From JAENVU01 sp038250905 (GTDB taxonomy: Bacteria > Actinomycetota > Acidimicrobiia > IMCC26256 > JAENVU01): a stretch of 64,000 nt of DNA. The position numbers and the translations under genes were made by a program. Positions 15,998 through 24,760 of the stretch are shown piece by piece (the stretch's first letter is position 1; every line of letters begins with the position of its first letter). Location of the stretch: NCBI GenBank assembly GCA_038250905.1, contig JBBSBV010000005.1, positions 1 through 64,000 on the forward strand. The letters are read 5' to 3'. The notes below the pieces were generated by a model. It was given only the letters and a program-made list of their open reading frames with translations, had not been told where the DNA came from and did no database searches.

Positions 15998-17413
15998 ATG
16001 AAGCAACCACCGTCGATGTCGTCGCGGTCACGTCCCGCCCGCGCCGCCGCGCTGACCGCCGTGCTGATGCTGACGGTCGCGGCGTGTTCGAGCTCCTCTG
16101 GCTCAGGGGCCGTCGCGCCGTCGTCGCAACCGACGTCGACGACCGCGGCCGCGGCCGCCGTCCCACCTCGTGAGAATGTGGCGTTCTTCTACCAGGGCAT
16201 CAACCGCCGGACCGACTTCTCCCGACTCGGCGAGACCGCGGTCGTCGTCACCGGCAAAGCAGCCCCCGACTACGCACCGGCGATGATCCGCAAGAGTGGC
16301 GCCAAGGCCTACCGCGGGTTCCAGGCGTATTGGTTCGCGGGCGGCAACAGCTACGACGGGCTCGAGATACCGAAGCGCATGGATTGGGCCCTCTGCCTGA
16401 ACGGCGCCACCCCGCTGGTGGCCCGCACCGACAGCGCCGGGAACCCGTGGTACTTCCTCGACGGCAACGAACGGGCCGCACGCGACGCATTCGATGCCCG
16501 CCTTCGCGAGCTGAAGGCCCAGGGGTGGGACGGGATCTTCTTCGACCGCGGCTTCGCCGCCATGACCGGCCTCGACGATCCGGCCAATCCCGCATGGAAC
16601 AAGGTGTCGACCTGCACGGACGATCCGGTGACGCCGAACGCGACCCAGAGCGACGCGTACGTGGCGTTGCTCTCCGACGTACGCAAGGCCGGGCTCGAGG
16701 TCATGGTGAACTACGGGGTGTCACCGTTCGACGCACAGACCCCGCTCCGGCCGGACCCGCACAGTCCCGGCTGTGCACCGCACCCGGGCGGACCCAACTG
16801 TCCGACCCTCGACGACGTGTGGCCGGTCACCGATTTCGTGCTGGACGAGGCGATCGCCCACATCGAGGACGTCGACTGGGACAACGACTTCCGATCCAAC
16901 CTCCAGAACGAAGTCCAGGCGCACGCGGGGCGACGGGTGATGGGGCTCATCACCAACAGCAACCTCGGCGGCCGGCAGGATCGCGACTCCGCAGTCTTCG
17001 CCTTCGCCCGCGTCAAGCTCTTCGCCATCCCGGTCGGGATCAACACGGGTGACGACAACTGCCCGGGTTCGCCACCCGGAGGGCTCTGCAACCGTCACGG
17101 CGTCTATCCGGAACTCGTCGGGCTCCGGCTCGGCGATCCGGTGGACCCGGCGCCGGTGAGCACCGCGTGCGAATCCCGCTCGACGGTGCACTGCCTGTGG
17201 TCGCGGCGCTATGCCAACGGCGCCTCGGTCGTGAACGTCAGTGCCACCCCGAAGACGAATACGCAGTTCTCACTCGGCGTCGACGGCTGCCGCTACGTGA
17301 AGGACCTCGGCACCCAACAGCCCCTGGCATCCAACCAGTGCGTCTCGAGTGTCGCGTTGATCGCACTGCCGTGGAGCGGCCACCCGCTCGCGTACTCTCG
17401 TCATCCGTGGTGA
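15998..17413 (+). CDS. Lipoprotein with a glycoside-hydrolase-like TIM-barrel domain
   Basis: A 471-residue exported protein. The N-terminus is a lipoprotein signal (AVLMLTVAACSSSSG), a short Ser/Thr linker follows, then one long domain. ENVAFFYQGINRRTDFSRLG opens it; QGWDGIFFDRGFAAMTG resembles the Asp-bearing strand of barrel enzymes such as GH114 or related GHL families. VMVNYGVSPFD, VTDFVLDEAIAHIEDVDWD and VMGLITNSNLGG look like further barrel strands. No family was named with certainty. The start could be 15998 or the ATG 18 bp later. Confidence 0.55.
   Translation: MKQPPSMSSRSRPARAAALTAVLMLTVAACSSSSGSGAVAPSSQPTSTTAAAAAVPPRENVAFFYQGINRRTDFSRLGETAVVVTGKAAPDYAPAMIRKSGAKAYRGFQAYWFAGGNSYDGLEIPKRMDWALCLNGATPLVARTDSAGNPWYFLDGNERAARDAFDARLRELKAQGWDGIFFDRGFAAMTGLDDPANPAWNKVSTCTDDPVTPNATQSDAYVALLSDVRKAGLEVMVNYGVSPFDAQTPLRPDPHSPGCAPHPGGPNCPTLDDVWPVTDFVLDEAIAHIEDVDWDNDFRSNLQNEVQAHAGRRVMGLITNSNLGGRQDRDSAVFAFARVKLFAIPVGINTGDDNCPGSPPGGLCNRHGVYPELVGLRLGDPVDPAPVSTACESRSTVHCLWSRRYANGASVVNVSATPKTNTQFSLGVDGCRYVKDLGTQQPLASNQCVSSVALIALPWSGHPLAYSRHPW
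17393..17398 (+). promoter_or_regulatory. -10 box inside the 3' end of the lipoprotein gene
   Basis: TACTCT lies eight bases before the GTG at 17407, so the downstream membrane gene can be read from its own leaderless promoter although it overlaps the preceding gene. Confidence 0.4.
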
Positions 17414-19410
17414 CCGACCCGGGCGTCGACCGGGTCGACCGCCGGGCACGCCTCTCGGGCCGGCTCCTGCTGGCGTTCACGCTCGCCTACGCGTTGGTGG
17501 TGCAGTCGCTCGCCTTCCACCGCTCGGCCGACATCCGCGGCGACCTCGCCTATCACCGAGGGGTCGCCTACTCGATGGTCGGCGGGGACCTCAACGGCCA
17601 GGGCCCGATCCACCATCTGCTCTCGTACTTCGGCGGTCTCTTCCCGATGACACTCGGGTACGGCGCGCACCTCTTCGGGGTCTCGTTCGACTCGTTCGTC
17701 TCGGTGGTGTCGTGGCCCGCAGGCCTCGCGCTCCCGCTCGCGCTGTGGTGGCTCGGCCGACGTATCTGGGCCGACGACCTCACGCCCGCGCTCCTCGCGT
17801 TCCTCGGCACGGTGAGCGGCCCACTCGGGAGCGACCCGGCCGCACGCTGGGTCCGCAGTGTCCTGCCGTCCGGAGCGAACTTCTGGCCGATCTACCCACG
17901 CGACGTCGGACTCGTACTGGTGATCCTGACCGTCGCCATGGTCTACCGAGCGCCCCGCGCCAAGTCGACCGTGGCCGGCGGAGTCCTGGCCGCGATCGCA
18001 CTCTGCGTCCAGGTGCAGTTCGGGTTCTACGCCATCGGTGCGGGCGTCGCGACCATCGGTTGGATCGCCTGGGGCACCACCGACCGCCGCCGCGCGATCC
18101 GGCGCGCCGTTCCGCACGCGATCGCGCTCGGCACGGTCGCACTCGTCGCGTCGGCCTGGTGGTGGTGGCCCCGATTGCTCGCGTATCTCGACAGCGACCA
18201 CCTGCTGCTCAAGAGCTTCCCCGGCAACACCGACCCGCCGGCCACCCTCTTCGGCCTCATCGGTGCGTTCGGACTCCTCGGGATCCTCGGCGCGGTCGGC
18301 ATGGTCATCGCGCTCCGCCGGGGCCGGGCGAGCGAACGGTTCTTCGCGCTCTGGTTGGCTGCGTTCGTCCCGATCGCCGGGGCCGGCTTGATCCTCGGCG
18401 ATACCGGCGTCCTGACCGGTCGGCGCGCGTTGTTCCTCGCCAGCATCCCTCTCGCGGTCTGCGCGACGGTGACCGTGAAACGGCTGACGGCACGGATCGA
18501 CCTCCGGATCGTGGTGCCGCTCCTCGTCGTCGTAATCACGATTCCCGGCATCTTCGAGGCCCGCTGGATCGACCGGCGGGTCTCGGCCGCGTGGACCGCA
18601 CCGGTGCCGCCGGATCCGTTCGCCGCGTCGACGTGGGGACCCACCCTCAGCGCGCTGCGCGACCGCGTCGAAGCACACGGTGCCGACGTCGTCCTCGCGC
18701 CCGACAACGATGCCGAGTTCATCTGGGAGCATTCGGGTGCCCAGCCCACCAGCCTCTGGCTCCCGGGTTGGGTCAAGCTCGGCTTCCCCTTACGGCCGAC
18801 CACGGGGACCTCGTATCTCCCCCGAGTCCGAGCCGTGCAACGAGCCTTCGCCGGCGGCGCGCCTGCACTCTGCGCGCTGGCGCGCCGCACCCACGCGCAG
18901 CACATCGTGCTGCGCCGGTCCGCCGACGGGATCGCGCTCTACGACGTCCATCCCTCGGCCCAGTGGCGGGTGGATCCGGCCGAACGCTCGGAACGCACGG
19001 TCCACCGCAGTGTCGGTCCGGCCGTCACCTATCTCGACGTGAACGAAGACGAGTTGCTCAACATGGGGCGCGGCGGCGGGATCACCATCGACTGGAAGGC
19101 TCCGGAGATCCGGTCGCTGCAGATCGAGTTCCGGCCCCGACCGGGCGATGCGACCCCGCCCCCGGTGGAGGTCGCGCTCTCCGACGGCACCAAGCTCGCC
19201 GGCACGTTCACCGACGCGGGGCCCGGCTGGGTCATCGGCACCTTCGCCACCCCGAACGGCATCCCTTCGGGGTTCCGGATCACCGCCCTGGGACGCATGA
19301 CCTTCGATCGGGTGCAGGGCTACGTCCCTTCACGCTCGTTCTCCGGCACGGCAAGTGGGCCGGTCACACTCAGCCGCCGCGCACTCTGCGCCCTGCCCGC
19401 GAGTGGGTGA
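17407..19410 (+). CDS. Large integral-membrane protein, glycosyltransferase-like
   Basis: A 667-residue protein. Residues about 15-420 hold ten or more hydrophobic helices. The first loop carries DIRGDLAYHRGVAY, in the position where GT-C enzymes have acidic residues. The soluble C-terminal part (about 450-667) is beta-rich and ends in a jelly-roll-like segment (VTYLDVNEDELLNMGRGGGI). The donor and acceptor are unknown. GTG 17407 is eight bases after a -10 box; GTG 17410 is an alternative that overlaps the previous stop. Confidence 0.6.
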   Translation: MVTDPGVDRVDRRARLSGRLLLAFTLAYALVVQSLAFHRSADIRGDLAYHRGVAYSMVGGDLNGQGPIHHLLSYFGGLFPMTLGYGAHLFGVSFDSFVSVVSWPAGLALPLALWWLGRRIWADDLTPALLAFLGTVSGPLGSDPAARWVRSVLPSGANFWPIYPRDVGLVLVILTVAMVYRAPRAKSTVAGGVLAAIALCVQVQFGFYAIGAGVATIGWIAWGTTDRRRAIRRAVPHAIALGTVALVASAWWWWPRLLAYLDSDHLLLKSFPGNTDPPATLFGLIGAFGLLGILGAVGMVIALRRGRASERFFALWLAAFVPIAGAGLILGDTGVLTGRRALFLASIPLAVCATVTVKRLTARIDLRIVVPLLVVVITIPGIFEARWIDRRVSAAWTAPVPPDPFAASTWGPTLSALRDRVEAHGADVVLAPDNDAEFIWEHSGAQPTSLWLPGWVKLGFPLRPTTGTSYLPRVRAVQRAFAGGAPALCALARRTHAQHIVLRRSADGIALYDVHPSAQWRVDPAERSERTVHRSVGPAVTYLDVNEDELLNMGRGGGITIDWKAPEIRSLQIEFRPRPGDATPPPVEVALSDGTKLAGTFTDAGPGWVIGTFATPNGIPSGFRITALGRMTFDRVQGYVPSRSFSGTASGPVTLSRRALCALPASG

Positions 19411-19430
19411 CCGCGCGGCTCAGCCCGCGG
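19411..19430. terminator. Hairpin between convergent membrane-protein genes
   Basis: CCGCG-c-GGC-tca-GCC-CGCGG folds into an eight-pair stem with one bulged base, right at the stops of two convergent genes. There is no U tract, which is common for high-GC actinobacteria. It could terminate from both sides. Confidence 0.4.
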
Positions 19431-21348
19431 CGACCACCCGGTAGAGCTTGAAGCCCGGTCCGACGCGGGCAACCTGGAGATCGGGCCGCGCGTCGAGCGC
19501 GGCGACGTCGGTGGGAAAGGCGACCCCGTTGCCCAACGCCCATGGCGTGCCGGTCGAGATCAGGACGTGCGTGATCCCCGGGAATGGCAGCGGCTGCGCG
19601 ACGCCGGCGACCGACGGGGCGGCGAACCAATGGATACTCCGACGCAGCTGGCCGTTCACGCGCTGGAGTACGCCGGCCTCGGTGTAGGGGGCACGCCCGT
19701 CCAACACGCCCCGACCGCCGGTGACGTCGGGGACGAACCCCTCGCTGTACGAGTTCGTGAGCACGAGCGCGGAAGCCGGCAGGCGGATGTCGCGCAACGC
19801 ACCGAGCGCGGTCCGCGACGGTTGCTGCACATCGAGTTGGGACGTCCACCGCGCGGCGGGGATGAAGACGGCGACCGCGAGGACGAGCGCGATGGCCCGC
19901 CCCAACCAGCGCCGACCGCGCGAGATCGCCGTGATCACGACGGCCGCGGCGATCGGCAAGAAGACGTACATCATCGGGAACAGACGCGCGTACCCCGTGC
20001 GGCGCGGCACGTCGGTCGAATAGTTCGTTGCAAGGAAGGCCGAGAACACCAGCACCACGACCAGCGTCACGACCACCGAGGTGAGCAGCCGGAGCGCGGC
20101 GCCTCGGAGCTCCCCGCGGCGGAGCAACATCGCACCGACACCGATCAATGTGACCACCACCGCACCCGCCCACCACTGCCAACTCAACCCGGCGAATCCG
20201 CTGCGGAGCGCCCCCCGAGCCACCGAGGCCAACGCCGGCGGCGAGCCCGATCGGGTGTCGCCCACCACCAGATTGCGGAACAACCACGTGGGGTCGATCC
20301 CGCCGCGCGTGCGCGGAAGATTCCCCAACTTCTCTGCCCCGGAGAGTCCACCACCGAGGAAGACGCGACCGGCGAGCCACGTTGCGCCGATCGCCGCCAG
20401 GAGTCCGAACGCGGCGCGGCGCGTCTCACGCCGGTGCCGACCGAAGCACAACGCGCCCACGGTCAGACCCACGACCCAGCCCATCGCGAACACCCAGTCC
20501 ACGCCGTGGATCTCGCTCAGCGCGAGGGCCGAGCCCGCCAACACGACGAGGTCCACCGGTTCGCGGTGCTGGAGCCAGCTCACGGCGAGTGCAGGGATGA
20601 GGAGCATCAGCGCGTATCCCGCGCTCTCCGGGCGGAACGACGCCAGCTTCGTGACGAAGGTCGTGCCGCTCACGATCACGACCGACGCCGCAGCCGCGGC
20701 CACCCGGTTCGCGCCGACGGTGCGCGCGAGGAGGTACCCCGCCAACGCCGTGGTGAGCGCGGCGACGACCCGCATCACCTGGGCCGCCACGAGCGTCGAG
20801 GGCCGACCGCTCGCCACCGCCAGCACGGCCGAACTCGCGGTGAACCCGGGATAGTCGTCGAGGAACGCGAGCCGGGTCCCCCACTCGAACGAATGGGCGG
20901 GGAGGCGGCCGGCGATGATCGTCTCGCGGACGAGGCGCCAGTAGTACCAGGGGGTCGAGCCGAGCAGCGTGTCCCGTCGCTGCGCCATCAGCACCACGAC
21001 CGGCGCCGCCGCGACCGAGGTGGTGACGATTCCCGCCGCGAGTTCCTTGGTCGTGTCCGGCGATGCCCACTGCCCGACGAGTGCTCGTCCCCAGACCACG
21101 AGCACGATCACCGACCCGAGCGCGAGCACCGCACCGACGGACCAGACGACGCTCGCCTCGATACCGCCGATCCGCACCAGCAGTGCGCCGCCGAGCGTCC
21201 AGACCCCCAGCCCGCTCGCGAGCGAGGTGGTCGCGAAACGCACGAGCGACGGTGCCGCGGCCCGACGCTGACTCAGTACCCCGACGGCCACTCCGGGCAA
21301 GACCATCCAGAAGAGGACCGATACGACTGCGAGGAGGTACGGCGTCAC
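19420..21348 (-). CDS. Large integral-membrane protein of the surface-glycan cluster
   Basis: A 642-residue protein with about 13 hydrophobic segments from the N-terminus (YLLAVVSVLFWMVLPGVAVG) to about residue 500, and a small C-terminal soluble tail. The FEWGTRLAFLDDYPGFTASS loop has the acidic pair seen in GT-C folds. Coupled by GTGA to the GT2 gene upstream, so it probably handles a lipid-linked sugar made by that enzyme. Could also be a polymerase or ligase; sequence alone does not decide. Confidence 0.6.
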   Translation of the reverse strand: MTPYLLAVVSVLFWMVLPGVAVGVLSQRRAAAPSLVRFATTSLASGLGVWTLGGALLVRIGGIEASVVWSVGAVLALGSVIVLVVWGRALVGQWASPDTTKELAAGIVTTSVAAAPVVVLMAQRRDTLLGSTPWYYWRLVRETIIAGRLPAHSFEWGTRLAFLDDYPGFTASSAVLAVASGRPSTLVAAQVMRVVAALTTALAGYLLARTVGANRVAAAAASVVIVSGTTFVTKLASFRPESAGYALMLLIPALAVSWLQHREPVDLVVLAGSALALSEIHGVDWVFAMGWVVGLTVGALCFGRHRRETRRAAFGLLAAIGATWLAGRVFLGGGLSGAEKLGNLPRTRGGIDPTWLFRNLVVGDTRSGSPPALASVARGALRSGFAGLSWQWWAGAVVVTLIGVGAMLLRRGELRGAALRLLTSVVVTLVVVLVFSAFLATNYSTDVPRRTGYARLFPMMYVFLPIAAAVVITAISRGRRWLGRAIALVLAVAVFIPAARWTSQLDVQQPSRTALGALRDIRLPASALVLTNSYSEGFVPDVTGGRGVLDGRAPYTEAGVLQRVNGQLRRSIHWFAAPSVAGVAQPLPFPGITHVLISTGTPWALGNGVAFPTDVAALDARPDLQVARVGPGFKLYRVVAAG

Positions 21349-22151
21349 CGCATGGAGACGGCGCGCCGCAGCCCGTCGCGACGTGCCGTGCGGGCGATCA
21401 CCCCGAGGAATCCGAGCGGGTAACCGAGTCGCTTCGGCTTCTTGCTCTCACCGTGCGAACGCGAACGGATGTGCACCGGTACCTCGACCATGCGCAGGCC
21501 CGCACGCGCCGCCTCGATGATGATCTCCGGGGCCGAGAACCGTGGTTCCTCGAGCCGCATGGTGGCGAGCGACTTGGCCCGGATGGCGCGGAATCCGTTG
21601 GTGCAGTCGGTGATGCCTGCGTGGCTGACCCCGTTGATGAGCCACGTGAACCCGCGAATCCCGAGATCGCGCGCACCGCCGGCGTCGTCGTACTCACCGA
21701 GGAAGCGCGATCCCTGGACGTAGTCGGCCGCGTCGCTCACGATCGGTGCCACCAGGTCGATCATCTGATCGGGCCGGTGCTGACCGTCGGCGTCCATCGT
21801 CATGACGATCTGCGCACCGAGTTCGAGCGCCTGGGCGAACCCGGTGCGCAGCGCCTCTCCCTGACCGCGGTTCACCGGGTGGACCAGGGTGATGTACCCC
21901 GCGGCCCGGGCGACGCCGGCGGTGTCGTCGGATCCGCCGTCGACGACGACGATCGGCTCGACGCGGTAGCCGGCCAACGTCGCCGGCAACTCCTCGAGCA
22001 CTTCGACGATGCCGTCGGCCTCGTTGTACGCGGGGATCACGACGGCGATCGTGGGCTCGGTCCACGGCTTCACGTCCGGCGCCGCGCTTCGCGCCAACGC
22101 ACCGACGAGGTCACCGAACTTCTGGTCCAACGCGCGCAGGTGTCGGTTCAT
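21345..22151 (-). CDS. GT2 glycosyltransferase (polyprenyl-phosphate sugar synthase type)
   Basis: A 268-residue GT-A enzyme. IAVVIPAYNEADGIVEVLEE opens the nucleotide-sugar fold, VVVDGGSDDT and MTMDADGQHRPDQ carry the donor and metal Asp residues, and GFRAIRAKSL is the acceptor-loop motif of dolichyl-phosphate mannose synthase relatives. No C-terminal membrane helices are visible. It likely makes a lipid-phosphate sugar for the GT-C enzymes beside it. ATG in an ATGA overlap with the epimerase gene. Confidence 0.85.
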   Translation of the reverse strand: MNRHLRALDQKFGDLVGALARSAAPDVKPWTEPTIAVVIPAYNEADGIVEVLEELPATLAGYRVEPIVVVDGGSDDTAGVARAAGYITLVHPVNRGQGEALRTGFAQALELGAQIVMTMDADGQHRPDQMIDLVAPIVSDAADYVQGSRFLGEYDDAGGARDLGIRGFTWLINGVSHAGITDCTNGFRAIRAKSLATMRLEEPRFSAPEIIIEAARAGLRMVEVPVHIRSRSHGESKKPKRLGYPLGFLGVIARTARRDGLRRAVSMR

Positions 22152-23110
22152 GATCCGTACTCCTGTCTGAACCAATCACACGTGGTCTTCAGTCCCTCGC
22201 GGAGTGGCGTATCGGGGGAGTAGCCGAGGTCGGCCCGCGCCCGGCTGATGTCGGAGAACGCGCGGCGGATCTCGCCCCGCCGGTCCGGTTCGTTCACGAT
22301 GGTGACCTTGCGGTCCGACATCAGGTCGATCAGCAGTGCCATGAGTTCGTTGACCGACGTCTCGGTCCCGGTTCCGAGTTGGTAGAGGCCACCCGTCGGC
22401 CGGCGGACAATCGATGCGATCACCGCGCTGCACAGGTCGTCGATGTAGAGAAAGTCGCGCGTCTGCTCACCGTCGCCGTAGACCACCAGCGGCTCACCGT
22501 CCATGATTCGTTTCATGCACAACGCCACGACGCTGCCCTTGTGGTAGCTGTACGGGCCGTAGACGTTGGTGAAGCGCAACGCGGTCGCAGCGATGCCGTA
22601 GGAACCCGAGAACGCGGAGCACAGCCCTTCGCCGGCGAGCTTCGACGCCCCGTACGGCGACAGCGGGCGGGGGGCCAGCCCCTCGTGGCCCGGCGGCTCG
22701 ACCGAACCGAGCGGCGCGCCCGAACTGGCGAACACGAACGCGCCGGCACCCGCGTCGCGGGCCGCGATCAACGCGTTGAGCGTGCCGAACACGTTTACCT
22801 CGGCGTCGCCACGCGGGTCCTCGACCGAGTCGACGACGCCGGTGCGCGCGGCGAGGTGGACGATCGCGTCGACCCCGCGAGCCGCGGCGGTCATCGCGTC
22901 GGCATCACGGATGTCCCCTTCGATGATCTCCTCGTAGCCGGCAGCCTCGGCGTCGGATGCGCGGCCCGTGACGAAGCTGTCGAACGCGACGGTGCGCGCG
23001 CCGGCGACGCGAAGGAGCCGCCCCAGATTGACTCCGATGAACCCGGCGCCGCCGGTCACCAAGACCGTCGTACCGTCGAGGGCGCGATCCCCACCGCTGC
23101 TGTCAGTCAC
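22148..23110 (-). CDS. NAD-dependent sugar-nucleotide epimerase/dehydratase
   Basis: A 320-residue extended short-chain dehydrogenase. TTVLVTGGAGFIGVNLGRLL is the NAD site, FASSGAPLG gives the catalytic Ser region and SPYGASKLAGE the Tyr/Lys pair; FTNVYGPYSYHKG and DFLYIDDLC are GalE/WbpP-like. It would interconvert a UDP- or GDP-sugar for the neighbouring glycosyltransferases. Translation starts at GTG 23110. Exact substrate not determined. Confidence 0.88.
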   Translation of the reverse strand: MTDSSGGDRALDGTTVLVTGGAGFIGVNLGRLLRVAGARTVAFDSFVTGRASDAEAAGYEEIIEGDIRDADAMTAAARGVDAIVHLAARTGVVDSVEDPRGDAEVNVFGTLNALIAARDAGAGAFVFASSGAPLGSVEPPGHEGLAPRPLSPYGASKLAGEGLCSAFSGSYGIAATALRFTNVYGPYSYHKGSVVALCMKRIMDGEPLVVYGDGEQTRDFLYIDDLCSAVIASIVRRPTGGLYQLGTGTETSVNELMALLIDLMSDRKVTIVNEPDRRGEIRRAFSDISRARADLGYSPDTPLREGLKTTCDWFRQEYGS

Positions 23111-23122
23111 GATCGGAGGAAT

Positions 23123-24739
23123 CTACCGGCCGGTGAACGGCCACCAGGGGAACGGGCTCTCGGGTGGGGACAGGAACACCGCCAGATGGGAGATCACGTG
23201 GAACTGTTGGCGCAGTTCGGCGGCGCTCCTCGGGTGGCTGGTCGACGCGAACCACGGCAGGATCGCGCCTGGTGACGTGCGATCACCCGCGATCACCTGG
23301 AGATCCGGCGCCGAGTTCAGCGCGCGCGTCGCGAACTCCCGACCGCCCGGCGGCGAGCCGGTGATCCACAGGATCGGCTTCCTGGTCTCGACCGGGAGGT
23401 GGGCGCGGTCCCCCGCGATCACGAACTGCAGTTTGTGGTGGACGTGGCGCCACGCGAGGTAGTGCTGGATCGCCTGAGGCCACCGCCGGTCGACCGGACC
23501 GACGACGATCTCGGTGTCCTTCGGCGTGGCCGCGACGACCTTCGCCAGCTCGCGGTAGTCGGTCTTCTCGGTGTGGTAGTAGACGCCGACCGCGACCAAC
23601 GAGAGCAGCACCACCGTCGCGGTCGTCACCGCGACCGCGCGGCGCGACCGGAAGGGGCGGCCCTGGTCCCGCTCGAGATACCAGTCGGCGATCGCGACGA
23701 CGCCGAGTACGGAGAGCAGGATCATGAGCGGGAGCAGGAACTCCACGCGGCGCATCGCGAAGTACGTGTTGAGGACGTGGGTGAGCGGGACGAGGATCAG
23801 GAAGAACCCGCCTCCGTAGCACCCGATGCCGAGTGCGACCCGGCGCATCGAACCCTTCGCGACCAGGAAGGCCGGAACGACCAGGACACACAACCCCGCG
23901 GAGAGGAGCGTCCACCGCCCGCCGTTGCCGAGCAGCCATTCGGCGGTGCGCTTCACCAGGTCGAAGTCGAGACGCACGCTTTCCCGGGGCGCGATGTTGA
24001 GCGAATACGACCGGCCCCGGACCAGGTCCGGTATCCACTGCACCAGTCCCCAGAGGTACCAGGGCGCGATCACCGCGACCGCGACGAGGAGGCCCCGGAA
24101 CGCGTCCTGGACGAGCCAGCGCCCCTGTTCCGGATTGCCACGTTTGTGCTCGGACCTCGCGATCCAGCCCACCGTCACCAACTGCACCAGGAGCACCAGC
24201 GGGGCGAACGGGTGGGAGAGGATCAGCAGACCGACCCCGGCACCCCACCACAGGAACGCCGCGCGCCTGCGTTCCTGCAGGCTGCGCACCACGAGCCACC
24301 ACGTGAGCAGGTGCAGCGCCGAGAACGTCGTGTAGTAGCGGTTCTCCTGCGAGTAGCGCACCGCGAACGGTGCCACCGCGAGAAACACGCCCGCCAGCAA
24401 CGTGACGTCGGCCCGGCGGGTCAGCCGGCGGGTGACGAGCATCAGCGCGCCGACCTCGAGCGTGCCGAACAGGACGGCGGGGACCCGAGCCGCGGCCTCG
24501 AAGCCGATGGGCAGCGCCGACGCGGCCCAGACCGCGAGGTAGTGCAGCGGCGGTTCGAACGGTCCGCCCCGCGCCCGGAGATCACTCAGGAGGTGGCCGG
24601 ACCGGACGAAGGCCAGGACGTTGATCTCGTCGACCCAGAAGCTGTCGGTACCGAGTTGGAAGACGCGAAGGACGAACGCCAGTCCGATGATGGCGGCGAC
24701 CGCGAGCGCGAACCTGCGGCGCTCCCGCGGTGATGTCAC
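23123..24739 (-). CDS. GT39/ArnT-like membrane glycosyltransferase
   Basis: A 538-residue GT-C enzyme. The first loop after helix 1 has LGTDSFWVDEINVLAFV with the catalytic DE pair, and RYSQENRYYTTFSALHLLTW follows in the usual place. About eleven helices are followed by a periplasmic domain (about 400-538). It probably moves a sugar from a polyprenyl-phosphate carrier to a protein or glycan outside the membrane. Start at GTG 24739, 21 bp after the sulfoquinovose synthase gene. Confidence 0.8.
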   Translation of the reverse strand: MTSPRERRRFALAVAAIIGLAFVLRVFQLGTDSFWVDEINVLAFVRSGHLLSDLRARGGPFEPPLHYLAVWAASALPIGFEAAARVPAVLFGTLEVGALMLVTRRLTRRADVTLLAGVFLAVAPFAVRYSQENRYYTTFSALHLLTWWLVVRSLQERRRAAFLWWGAGVGLLILSHPFAPLVLLVQLVTVGWIARSEHKRGNPEQGRWLVQDAFRGLLVAVAVIAPWYLWGLVQWIPDLVRGRSYSLNIAPRESVRLDFDLVKRTAEWLLGNGGRWTLLSAGLCVLVVPAFLVAKGSMRRVALGIGCYGGGFFLILVPLTHVLNTYFAMRRVEFLLPLMILLSVLGVVAIADWYLERDQGRPFRSRRAVAVTTATVVLLSLVAVGVYYHTEKTDYRELAKVVAATPKDTEIVVGPVDRRWPQAIQHYLAWRHVHHKLQFVIAGDRAHLPVETRKPILWITGSPPGGREFATRALNSAPDLQVIAGDRTSPGAILPWFASTSHPRSAAELRQQFHVISHLAVFLSPPESPFPWWPFTGR

Positions 24740-24760
24740 CCGCTCATACCGAGCCGAGGC

